A stretch of 35,670 nt of DNA, taken from assembly GCA_019116185.1 (NCBI GenBank), contig DXCD01000232.1:1-35670 (forward strand). The letters run 5' to 3'. The position numbers and the translations under genes were made by a program. Below, piece after piece: positions 18,323 to 25,982 of this stretch (position 1 is the first letter of the stretch; every line of letters begins with the position of its first letter). The notes below the pieces were generated by a model that worked only from the letters and a program-made list of their open reading frames with translations, was not told where the DNA came from and searched no databases. This stretch comes from Candidatus Mediterraneibacter stercorigallinarum. Its GTDB lineage: Bacteria; Bacillota; Clostridia; Lachnospirales; Lachnospiraceae.

Positions 18323-18783
18323 ACCATAACCTCCTGTCTGTCTTCTATTTTGCTTAATCTTTTCAGGATCTTATGCTCCAGTTCCCACAATCGCTGCTTC
18401 TCCACTCTGTCCAGCCCGCTGCAGATCTCAGATTCCATCCGCTCTGCCTGTCGGAGCAGTTCGCCGCTTTCTGCCGAGAGCTTCTCAGTGGGGAGTACCT
18501 TTTTCCTCCTGACATCCCCTGGGTTTTCCCGGAAGCACAAATATCCTTTTTCCCTGAGTTTTTTCACAAGGACGGACAGTGTTGCCTTGGAGATCCCGAT
18601 CTCATGACACAGTTCTGTGATATAGGTCCCCCCGGGATGATGCCGCAGGATATATATCAGAAAATAGACCTGCGTGCCGCTCATATCCTGTTTTCTCAGA
18701 TCTTTTTCCAGCCGCGCTTCAAGATCAATGTTAATCTTCTTCATCAAAAAGAGCAGTTCTTCTTCCCGAAATTCTTCTGTCAT
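18319..18783 (-). CDS. MarR family transcriptional regulator
   Basis: winged HTH PGGTYITELCHEIGISKATLSVLVKKLREKGYLCFRENPGDVRRKKVLPTEK; stop overlaps the ABC gene start. Start choice (M of MTEEFREE) is probable. Confidence 0.85.
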   Translation of the reverse strand: MTEEFREEELLFLMKKINIDLEARLEKDLRKQDMSGTQVYFLIYILRHHPGGTYITELCHEIGISKATLSVLVKKLREKGYLCFRENPGDVRRKKVLPTEKLSAESGELLRQAERMESEICSGLDRVEKQRLWELEHKILKRLSKIEDRQEVMV

Positions 18784-18842
18784 CTTCTCTTTCGCACCTC
18801 CTGTCGCAATGTTCACAGATGCAGGACAGGGAAAAGTCACGC

Positions 18843-18879
18843 ACTGTTTACGTCCGAACAGTTTGTTTGCTTACTGTTC
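18843..18879. promoter_or_regulatory. Candidate MarR operator: three ACTGTT half-sites in alternating orientation
   Basis: ACTGTT (18843-18848), GAACAGT (18856-18862), ACTGTTC (18873-18879), directly upstream of the MarR gene. Confidence 0.4.
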
Positions 18880-18909
18880 CGTCCAGTAATGATTCTACTG
18901 CGGTTCCTA

Positions 18910-18968
18910 TTGAATGTGAAATTCAAAGATGTTATAATCTATAAATAACTTTTATAGATCTCTATAAA
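18910..18968 (+). promoter_or_regulatory. Promoter TTGAAT-N17-TATAAT with overlapping TCTATAAA/TTTATAGA operator-like array
   Basis: -35 18910-18915, -10 18933-18938; TCTATAAA (18938-18945), TTTATAGA (18951-18958), TCTATAAA (18961-18968). Confidence 0.5.
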
Positions 18969-19023
18969 TATTCTGTTATATGCACTTTTCTGAAAAATTA
19001 TCAACATAAAAAAGAGGGATATT

Positions 19024-19905
19024 ATGAATACAATACAGCTTGAATGCTTTATCGCTGTTGCGCAGCACCTGAATTTTTCAAGAGCATCAGAAGAACTTAA
19101 GATCACGCAGCCGGCCGTCAGCCATCAGATCCGGACACTTGAAGAAGAACTGGATGTCAAATTATTTAAACGCACGAGCAAGGAAGTCTCCCTCACTCCC
19201 GAGGGCATCCAGTTCCTGCCCGATGCAGAACTCATTCTCAAGACCGCGCTTTCAGCCAAAGAACGGCTGGGAAGGCATGAGGTCATGATCCCCTTTGAAG
19301 TGGGCTGCCATAACCACATGGAACTGCGCCTGCTCCCGGACATATTCAGAGCGCTCGCCGCAGAGTTCCCGCCGCTGCGCCCCTCGGTCCGCATCGATCC
19401 CTTTCCGTCCCTTCTCGGACTGGTAGAAAACAAGAAACTTCACGCGGCTTTTGGCACAAAAGAAGGACAGAAAAAGTCCTCTCTTTATTTCAAAGAACTT
19501 TGTTCTGTCCCCATCGCCTGCGTCTGCTCCCCGGAACATCCGCTGGCCCGATATGAAACCCTTACCAAAAATCAGCTGACCGGCAGCTTTATCGCCTGCT
19601 CTCCCCGGCAGGTCACAGCCCCGGTCTTTGCCATCCAGAGCAGGGTCTTGTCCCACCTTGCTCCCGAGCAGCAGTACTTCACCGAAAACATTGAGAGCGC
19701 TTTTACCCTCGCCAAGGCACAGCTCGGATACACTCTGTACACAGACGTGCCTCAGATCAGAGAACCCGGGCTCTGCTATATTCCGGTCACAGATCTGCCC
19801 TGCCTTTCCTTTGGGGTGTATTACCGGTATGACAATGACCATCCCGTGCTCCGGCGGTTTCTGAATCTGTGCGGGGAATCTGGATTTCACCTTCGGTTTT
19901 TCTGA
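19024..19905 (+). CDS. LysR family transcriptional regulator
   Basis: N-terminal HTH MNTIQLECFIAVAQHLNFSRASEELKITQPAVSHQIRTLEEELDVKLFKRTSKEVSLTPEG. Confidence 0.93.
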   Translation: MNTIQLECFIAVAQHLNFSRASEELKITQPAVSHQIRTLEEELDVKLFKRTSKEVSLTPEGIQFLPDAELILKTALSAKERLGRHEVMIPFEVGCHNHMELRLLPDIFRALAAEFPPLRPSVRIDPFPSLLGLVENKKLHAAFGTKEGQKKSSLYFKELCSVPIACVCSPEHPLARYETLTKNQLTGSFIACSPRQVTAPVFAIQSRVLSHLAPEQQYFTENIESAFTLAKAQLGYTLYTDVPQIREPGLCYIPVTDLPCLSFGVYYRYDNDHPVLRRFLNLCGESGFHLRFF

Positions 19906-20654
19906 TAGATCACTGCCAATCCTTTGAGCAGCAGATCTTCATCCAGCGTGATCTCCCGCCGGCAGTGCGGCACGATCTTCCCCGCAAGCCCTCCGGTCGC
20001 CACCACAGTGACGTCTCCGTCCAGCTCTTCCGAGAGCCGGTCGATAATGCCGTCCATCGCGGCCGCGGCGCTGTATATGGTCCCGCTCTTCATGCACTCT
20101 GCCGTATTTTTCCCGATGATATGCTCCGGCGCTTCCAGGCTGATGCCGCCGAGCTGGGATGTATTTGCGGTAAGAGAGTCCAGGGATACTCCGATCCCAG
20201 GATAGATCATGCCTCCAATATAATTTTTATTTTTATCGATCACGCAGACTGTATTCGCCGTCCCCATGTCAAAGATAAGCAGGGGAACCGGATACTCTGC
20301 AATCGCTGCCACGGAATCCACGACCAGGTCGCTCCCGAGCTGTGCCGGGTTGTCGATCCGGATATTCAGCCCGGTCTTAATGCCGGCTCCTACGACCAGC
20401 GGTTCTTTCTTCAGGATCTTCTCAACCGCAAGCTTTACCACCGTAGTGATCTGTGGCACCACGGATGAGATAATCCCTCCCTCAAGATCTGTTCTTTTTA
20501 TATGATAGATATCCAGCACATTTTTAATATCGATCGCATACTCCAGTTCTGTCTTTGTCCGCACCGTGGAAAGCCGCTCAACGAAAATACATTCTTTCCC
20601 GTCAATGCATCCGATGACAATGTTCGTATTTCCGATATCAATAGCCAAGATCAT
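19887..20654 (-). CDS. coaX: Type III pantothenate kinase
   Basis: MILAIDIGNTNIVIGCIDG, LGSDLVVDSVAAIAEY, IFDMGTANTVCVID, GGMIYPGIGVSLDSLTANTSQL. Confidence 0.95.
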   Translation of the reverse strand: MILAIDIGNTNIVIGCIDGKECIFVERLSTVRTKTELEYAIDIKNVLDIYHIKRTDLEGGIISSVVPQITTVVKLAVEKILKKEPLVVGAGIKTGLNIRIDNPAQLGSDLVVDSVAAIAEYPVPLLIFDMGTANTVCVIDKNKNYIGGMIYPGIGVSLDSLTANTSQLGGISLEAPEHIIGKNTAECMKSGTIYSAAAAMDGIIDRLSEELDGDVTVVATGGLAGKIVPHCRREITLDEDLLLKGLAVIYQKNRR

Positions 20655-21399
20655 TTCTTAAGCCCAGCCTTTCTCTGACATTTTTCTTCAGAAGCACCCG
20701 TCCGATGAGCAGGGTCAGCACCCCTGCCACGATAGCTTCCGGCACGCCGTTAATGCCGATCACTGACAGGATAAACGTGTACACCGCTGATACCGCAACT
20801 TCATTTGCCGCGGCATAAGCTTCTCTGAAAAATACGAAGATCAGGTTCATGACCAGAAGGGTGTTGACCAGCGCGCCGCTCACGCCTGCCAGAACAAGCC
20901 CCACGCTGGAGATGCCGCTCTTTCTCTTTACCAGATCCTTTGTAAGCCACATCACGAATTTATACACATAATACGGCACGATTCCGACCAGGATTCGTGG
21001 TACAAAGCATATAATGATGCTTCCCAGCCCTCCGCTCACGTCTCCGATGCTGTAAAAGGGCGTAAATACAAACGACGTCGGCGTAGGGTTCATCGTGTTG
21101 TTGATAAAGCTTGTCAGCCCGAAGAGAAATCCCAGCGCCGCGCCTTTCTTCGGTCCCATCAGAAGCGAAGCTATGATGACCGGCACATGGATGATCGTTG
21201 CCCTTGTGAATCCAAGCGGGATATAGCCGAGAAAGGGGGTAAACGCCATGATGCATATCACTGCACCGAATATCGCCACCTGGACCATGCTCATCGTGCT
21301 GAATCTGCTCCCTGACTGTACACTGCCGGACTGATTCCGGCTGTTGTCAGTCTGTTCCACTGCTGCATTTTCTGAATTATAATTTCCTGAATGATTCAT
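20638..21399 (-). CDS. ECF transporter S component, probably pantothenate-specific (PanT-like)
   Basis: Multi-TM, GYIPLGFTRATIIHVPVIIASLLMGPKKGAALGFLFGLTSFINNTMNPTPTSFVFTPF; sits between coaBC and coaX, overlapping the coaX start. Confidence 0.8.
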   Translation of the reverse strand: MNHSGNYNSENAAVEQTDNSRNQSGSVQSGSRFSTMSMVQVAIFGAVICIMAFTPFLGYIPLGFTRATIIHVPVIIASLLMGPKKGAALGFLFGLTSFINNTMNPTPTSFVFTPFYSIGDVSGGLGSIIICFVPRILVGIVPYYVYKFVMWLTKDLVKRKSGISSVGLVLAGVSGALVNTLLVMNLIFVFFREAYAAANEVAVSAVYTFILSVIGINGVPEAIVAGVLTLLIGRVLLKKNVRERLGLRNDLGY

Positions 21400-21500
21400 A
21401 ATTGCCTCCTTGTTATCATTCCCATAAGGGATACAATACATTTGGCACAGTAAAGAATTCTGTCCCTTTGTTCAATTGTTCCGTTCGTGATCCGTCGCCC

Positions 21501-22697
21501 TTACAGCGCCCGCGCCGCAAGGATCTTGTCAATGATCTGTGAGGCTGTCTCCTCCTTTGACATTTTCCCGAGTGAGATCTCCTCATCTTCCGTGATCATG
21601 GTCACCACGTTCGTATCACCGCCAAATCCCGCGCCTTCCACTCTCAGGCTGTTTGCCACGATCATGTCCACATGCTTTTTCTTCAGCTTCTGCCGCGCGT
21701 TCTTGATCAGATCCTCTGTCTCCATGGCAAAGCCGCACAGGAACTGCCCCGGTCTTTTATTCTGTCCCAGATACGCCAGGATATCGTCTGTCCGCTCCAG
21801 TTCCAGCGTCAGTTCTCCGTCCTTTTTCTTCATCTTCTCGCTGCTCACGGTCTTTGGGCGGTAATCCGCCACTGCGGCCGCTTTGATGATGATGTCCTGT
21901 TCTGCGGCATGTCCGGTCACTGCCTCATACATTTCTTTTGCGGATTTTACATCCACCGTGTTGACAAACCACGGTTTCTCCAGTGCGGTCGGCCCGCTCA
22001 CGAGCGTAACGTCCGCGCCGCGCCGCGCGCACACCTTGGCGATGGCATATCCCATCTTTCCTGTTGAGTGGTTTGTGATATAGCGCACCGGGTCCACTGC
22101 TTCCTGTGTCGGTCCCGCTGTCACAAGGACTTTGAGTCCTTTCATATCCTTCTCGCAGGCGATCTCCTGAAGGATATATTCAAGCAGCAGCTCCGGTTCC
22201 GGCATCTTCCCAGCCCCGGTATCTCCGCACGCCAGATATCCCACAGCCGGACTGATGACTTCATATCCGTACTTTTCAAGAATCTTCATGTTGTCCTGCA
22301 CAATCGGATTCTCGAACATGTTCGTGTTCATTGCCGGCGCGATAATCTTCCGGCATCTGCACGCCATGACAGTGGTCGTCAGCATATCGTCCGCAATTCC
22401 GTGGGCGATCTTGCCGATCACATTGGCGCTTGCCGGTGCGACCATCACCACGTCCGCCTTCTTCGCCAGAGACACATGCTCCACACTGTACTCAAAGTTC
22501 CGGTCAAATGTGTCTACCAGACATTTATTGCCGGTCAGAGTCTCAAAAGTAATGGGATTGATAAAATTCACCGCATTCTGCGTCATCAGCACATGCACAT
22601 CTGCATTCAGTTTCTTCAGGGCGCTCGCCAGAGATGCTGTCTTGTACGCCGCGATACTGCCCGTGACTCCAAGCAGAACTGTCTTTCCGGTCAGCAT
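21501..22697 (-). CDS. coaBC: Bifunctional phosphopantothenoylcysteine decarboxylase / phosphopantothenate-cysteine ligase
   Basis: Start trimmed to MLTGKTVLLGVTGSIAAYKTASLAS; APAMNTNMFENP, ACGDTGAGKMPEP, VTAGPTQEAVDPVRYITNHSTGKMGYA. Confidence 0.95.
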   Translation of the reverse strand: MLTGKTVLLGVTGSIAAYKTASLASALKKLNADVHVLMTQNAVNFINPITFETLTGNKCLVDTFDRNFEYSVEHVSLAKKADVVMVAPASANVIGKIAHGIADDMLTTTVMACRCRKIIAPAMNTNMFENPIVQDNMKILEKYGYEVISPAVGYLACGDTGAGKMPEPELLLEYILQEIACEKDMKGLKVLVTAGPTQEAVDPVRYITNHSTGKMGYAIAKVCARRGADVTLVSGPTALEKPWFVNTVDVKSAKEMYEAVTGHAAEQDIIIKAAAVADYRPKTVSSEKMKKKDGELTLELERTDDILAYLGQNKRPGQFLCGFAMETEDLIKNARQKLKKKHVDMIVANSLRVEGAGFGGDTNVVTMITEDEEISLGKMSKEETASQIIDKILAARAL

Positions 22698-22973
22698 AGA
22701 CTTCCCCCTTTCTATGAAATTTGACAGAACCGTATGCGCCCGCCGCCCGGACGCTGTCTTTCGTTTTTGTGTGAACATCCCGCACACAGGTCGGGATTGC
22801 TCCGGTTCCGCTTTATTATATGGCATGGTTCCTGAAAAATCAATCAAATGCCCGGCAAATCATGTATATTCCGGCATACACCAGGCACACCAGAGACCGC
22901 CGCGCCTGCATGCATAATTCTCCGGCTGTGCGGACAGAATATGTTTATTATTTCAGAAAGGATGCAGAGAGTT

Positions 22974-23405
22974 ATGGATGAACAGACAAGAAAACTTCTG
23001 GAAGAATGTACGATCGGATGCCAGATGGCCGCGGACAGCCTTCAGCAAATACGCGGTTACATTAAAGATTCCGGTCTTCAGGAGCTGACAGACCAGTATA
23101 CAAAACGCCACGAGAAACTGAGACAGGAAGCAGATGAATGCCTGGCAAAGAGCGGGTACGAACCCAAAGAACCGGGAACGGTTTCCAGCACATTCGCGTG
23201 GTTCACCACGGAGATGAAGCTCACCTTCAACGACGACAACACACAGATCGCCAAACTTCTCATCGACGGATGCAGCATGGGGATCAAGACACTCGGCGAA
23301 CGCAGAAACACGCTGAACCGCGCGGACAAAAAAGCGCTGGACCTGGCAGAAAAAATCATCAAGACAGAAGAAGAACTCATGAAAGAGCTTCAGAAATACC
23401 TGTAA
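22974..23405 (+). CDS. Conserved hypothetical all-helical protein
   Basis: MDEQTRKLLEECTIGCQMAADSLQQIRGYIKDSGLQELTDQYTKRHEKL...; start codon choice uncertain (22962 also possible). Confidence 0.6.
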   Translation: MDEQTRKLLEECTIGCQMAADSLQQIRGYIKDSGLQELTDQYTKRHEKLRQEADECLAKSGYEPKEPGTVSSTFAWFTTEMKLTFNDDNTQIAKLLIDGCSMGIKTLGERRNTLNRADKKALDLAEKIIKTEEELMKELQKYL

Positions 23406-23504
23406 AAAATTTATTTTTCCTTCCAAGCCTTTCTGTCTGCTAAATATGATTGGATTTTCTTGTCCTTATCCTTTATAATAGCAGACAGAAAAGGAGCAGA
23501 CATT

Positions 23505-24200
23505 ATGCTGAAATCATATATTGCATTTGATATTGAAACAACCGGGCTTAATCCTATGGAAAATGAGATCATAGAGATTGGGGCGCTGAAAGTGCGGGAC
23601 GGCAGAGTGGCGGAACGGTTCATGGAATTCATCCATCCCCTTTCCCCCATCTCTCCGATGATCACAGGGCTTACCGGGATCACGAACGAGATGGTGACAG
23701 ACGCAAGATCCCGCAGCCAGGTCGTATCGGACTTTCTCGACTTCTGCGGAGATGATGTCCTGATCGGACATAACGTGATCTTTGATTACAGTTTTGTGAA
23801 ATGCAGCGCCGTACAGGATGGGCTTGCGTTTGAAAAGATGGGCATTGATACCCTGAAGATCGCCAAAAAGGTACATGCGGATCTGGAGTCAAAGAGCCTG
23901 GGCAGACTGTGCGACTACTATCACATTGAGAATAAGTCCGCACACCGCGCCTATCATGACGCTCTCGCCACGGCAAAGCTCTACCAGACGCTGGCACACT
24001 ATTTTGAAGAGACCGATCCAAAGCTCTTCAAACCCGTACAGCTTACATATAAAGTAAAAAAGCCTCAGCCAGCCACGCCGAAACAGATCTCGTTCCTCAA
24101 CAGCCTGATACAGAAACGGGGCGTAAAAATGGACTGGGATCCCGAGGCCCTCACCCGGAGCGAAGCGTCACGGATGATCGATGGGCTGCTGAAAGGATAA
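23505..24200 (+). CDS. DnaQ-like 3'-5' exonuclease (DEDDh)
   Basis: Start after AAGGAG; YIAFDIETTGLNPMENEIIEIGALKV, LIGHNVIFDYSFV, HRAYHDALATAKLY. Confidence 0.93.
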   Translation: MLKSYIAFDIETTGLNPMENEIIEIGALKVRDGRVAERFMEFIHPLSPISPMITGLTGITNEMVTDARSRSQVVSDFLDFCGDDVLIGHNVIFDYSFVKCSAVQDGLAFEKMGIDTLKIAKKVHADLESKSLGRLCDYYHIENKSAHRAYHDALATAKLYQTLAHYFEETDPKLFKPVQLTYKVKKPQPATPKQISFLNSLIQKRGVKMDWDPEALTRSEASRMIDGLLKG

Positions 24201-24254
24201 TCCCGGGATTTGCTTTTAATCTTTGTCCTTTGTCATCTTTTCGGGGCGCTCCCA

Positions 24255-24401
24255 GTGAAAGATTTACGCAAAAGATATCAGCTCAAAAACAGTCTCGAAG
24301 TCTGCGAGGCTTTTCCAAATGGAATTCCTGAAGATGTAATAGGGGAGTCTTTCGAAAAGGAATGTAATAACGGCATTTTCTTTGAAGAAGCCGAAGAATA
24401 G
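24255..24401 (+). CDS. Short hypothetical protein with a C-x-AFP-x-GIP motif (GTG start proposed), possibly degenerate
   Basis: KNSLEVCEAFPNGIPEDVIGESFEKECNNGIFFEEAEE. Confidence 0.35.
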   Translation: MKDLRKRYQLKNSLEVCEAFPNGIPEDVIGESFEKECNNGIFFEEAEE

Positions 24402-24447
24402 TTCTCATACAACTGTCAACACTCTCACCATGAAAGGATGTGTTACC

Positions 24448-24993
24448 ATGTCATTACTGCAGCAGAACAAAGAGTATACCATTGATGATATCTATGCCCT
24501 GCCGGACGGACAACGGGCGGAACTGATCGACGGCCAGATGTATATAATGGCGCCGCCTACACGTAGACATCAGCAAGTACTTCTATCTCTCAGCCGCAAG
24601 ATTGCCGACTACATTGACAAAAAAGCCGGCTCCTGCGAGGTCGATATTGCCCCATTTGCCGTATTTCTCAACGCGGATGATAAAAACTATGTTGAGCCGG
24701 ATATAAGCGTTATATGCAATCCCGACAAGCTCACAGACAAAGGCTGCACAGGTGCGCCGGACTGGATCATTGAGATCGTTTCCCCAGGCAGCAGGCGAAC
24801 AGACTACTATACCAAATTGTTCAAATACCGTACTGCCGGAGTTCGTGAATACTGGATTGTTGATCCGGAGAAAAACAGGATCATGGTTTATTCGTTTGAG
24901 TCCGACGATACCGCAGAATATACTTTCTCTGAGGCTGTCAAAGCCGGGATCTATGATGATCTGGAGATTGATTTCAGTTCAATAGATATCTAA
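24448..24993 (+). CDS. Uma2 family (DUF820, PD-(D/E)XK-like) protein
   Basis: YTIDDIYALPDGQRAELIDGQMYIMAPPTRRHQ, PFAVFLNADDKNYVEPDISVICNPDKL, GAPDWIIEIVSPGSRRTDYYTKLFKYRTAGVREYWIVDP. Confidence 0.93.
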   Translation: MSLLQQNKEYTIDDIYALPDGQRAELIDGQMYIMAPPTRRHQQVLLSLSRKIADYIDKKAGSCEVDIAPFAVFLNADDKNYVEPDISVICNPDKLTDKGCTGAPDWIIEIVSPGSRRTDYYTKLFKYRTAGVREYWIVDPEKNRIMVYSFESDDTAEYTFSEAVKAGIYDDLEIDFSSIDI

Positions 24994-25066
24994 GAAAACA
25001 GTTGCCGCTTCACTTCATCACTGGTGGAGCGGCTTAATTCCATTTGGTACTTTTTTGGTACTTTTC

Positions 25067-25095
25067 TTGATTTCCTGCTGCCGTCATGTTATACT
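25067..25095 (+). promoter_or_regulatory. Promoter TTGATT-N17-TATACT for the queT transcript
   Basis: -35 25067-25072, -10 25090-25095, 17-nt spacer; implies a leader of about 204 nt. Confidence 0.65.
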
Positions 25096-25253
25096 ACTCC
25101 ACGTTGCAAAGCCCAATACAAGCAGGCTGTCACCGGCAGCCTGCTTTGCACGCTAAGGCGAAAACCAAGGTCTATCGGGCTTGCCGCCGATTCCCGGCGT
25201 AAAGGGAAGACAGAAAAGCCTTCCACCGGAAGCCTTTCCTGTCCGCTCAGGCG

Positions 25254-25296
25254 CGTGTGTTCGAGACCTTCCACACGTAAAACAAAACTAAAGGAG
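25254..25296 (+). promoter_or_regulatory. preQ1-I riboswitch overlapping the queT Shine-Dalgarno
   Basis: P1 CGTGTG (25254-25259)/CACACG (25272-25277), loop TTCGAGACCTTC with the UUCnAG-type motif, A-rich tail TAAAACAAAACTAAAGGAG; located directly before a QueT-family gene. Confidence 0.85.
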
Positions 25297-25305
25297 AACT
25301 GAAAA

Positions 25306-25809
25306 ATGAAAGTATTCAAACACATCAATGTGCATTTCATGGCACAGGCGGCGATGATCGCCGCGATCTATGTAGTGGTAACACTGCTTGGCGCATCTTT
25401 TTCATACGGAGAGGTTCAGGTACGTTTATCAGAGGCGCTGACCATTCTTCCGGTATTTACCCCTGCCGCGATCCCAGGATTATTTATAGGATGCCTTCTC
25501 AGCAATATCCTCGGCGGCTGCATCCTTCCGGATATTATCTTCGGAAGCCTCGCCACCCTGATCGGCGCGGTATTTACATGGACGCTGCGCAATAAAAGCA
25601 AATATCTGGCGCCACTTCCACCGATCATCGCAAATGTGCTCATTGTACCTTTTATATTGAAATATGGCTATATGTTGCCGCTTCCCATCCCGTTCATGAT
25701 GCTGACCGTAGGGATCGGAGAAGTGATTTCCTGCGGAGTGCTGGGGCTGATCCTGCATACAGCGCTTAGCAGATATAAAGGGCTGCTGTTTATAAAAAAC
25801 GCTCGGTAA
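25306..25809 (+). CDS. queT: QueT transporter family protein (queuosine precursor ECF S component)
   Basis: AAMIAAIYVVVTLLGASFSYGEVQVRLSEALTILPVFTPAAIPGLFIGCLLSNILGG; preQ1 riboswitch upstream. Confidence 0.93.
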   Translation: MKVFKHINVHFMAQAAMIAAIYVVVTLLGASFSYGEVQVRLSEALTILPVFTPAAIPGLFIGCLLSNILGGCILPDIIFGSLATLIGAVFTWTLRNKSKYLAPLPPIIANVLIVPFILKYGYMLPLPIPFMMLTVGIGEVISCGVLGLILHTALSRYKGLLFIKNAR

Positions 25810-25861
25810 ACGCAGCTGCAGTAACGGTCAGAAAACAATAAATGATTAAAAACGCTTCATA

Positions 25862-25913
25862 AAAAATCCATCTGCCGGATAGGAATACTTCCTGTTCCCG
25901 CAGATGGATTTTT
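25862..25913. terminator. Bidirectional intrinsic terminator after queT
   Basis: AAAAATCCATCTGC ... GCAGATGGATTTTT with an internal AGGAA/TTCCT stem; lies between queT and the convergent gene at 25983. Confidence 0.8.
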
Positions 25914-25982
25914 GTATTATCAACATTTCACTTCTGTTTTCTTTTCATTCGCTCCTGATCCTTTATTCCGGTCTCTATGGCA

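Noticed and set aside
22848-22973. N-terminal extension of the 185-aa ORF
   Set aside because: Composition and lack of RBS indicate the real start is at 22974 (or 22962); the extension crosses the intergenic region with divergent coaBC.
25024-25302. 92-aa plus-strand ORF before queT
   Set aside because: Covers a promoter and structured riboswitch leader; basic low-information protein; an artefact of noncoding RNA.
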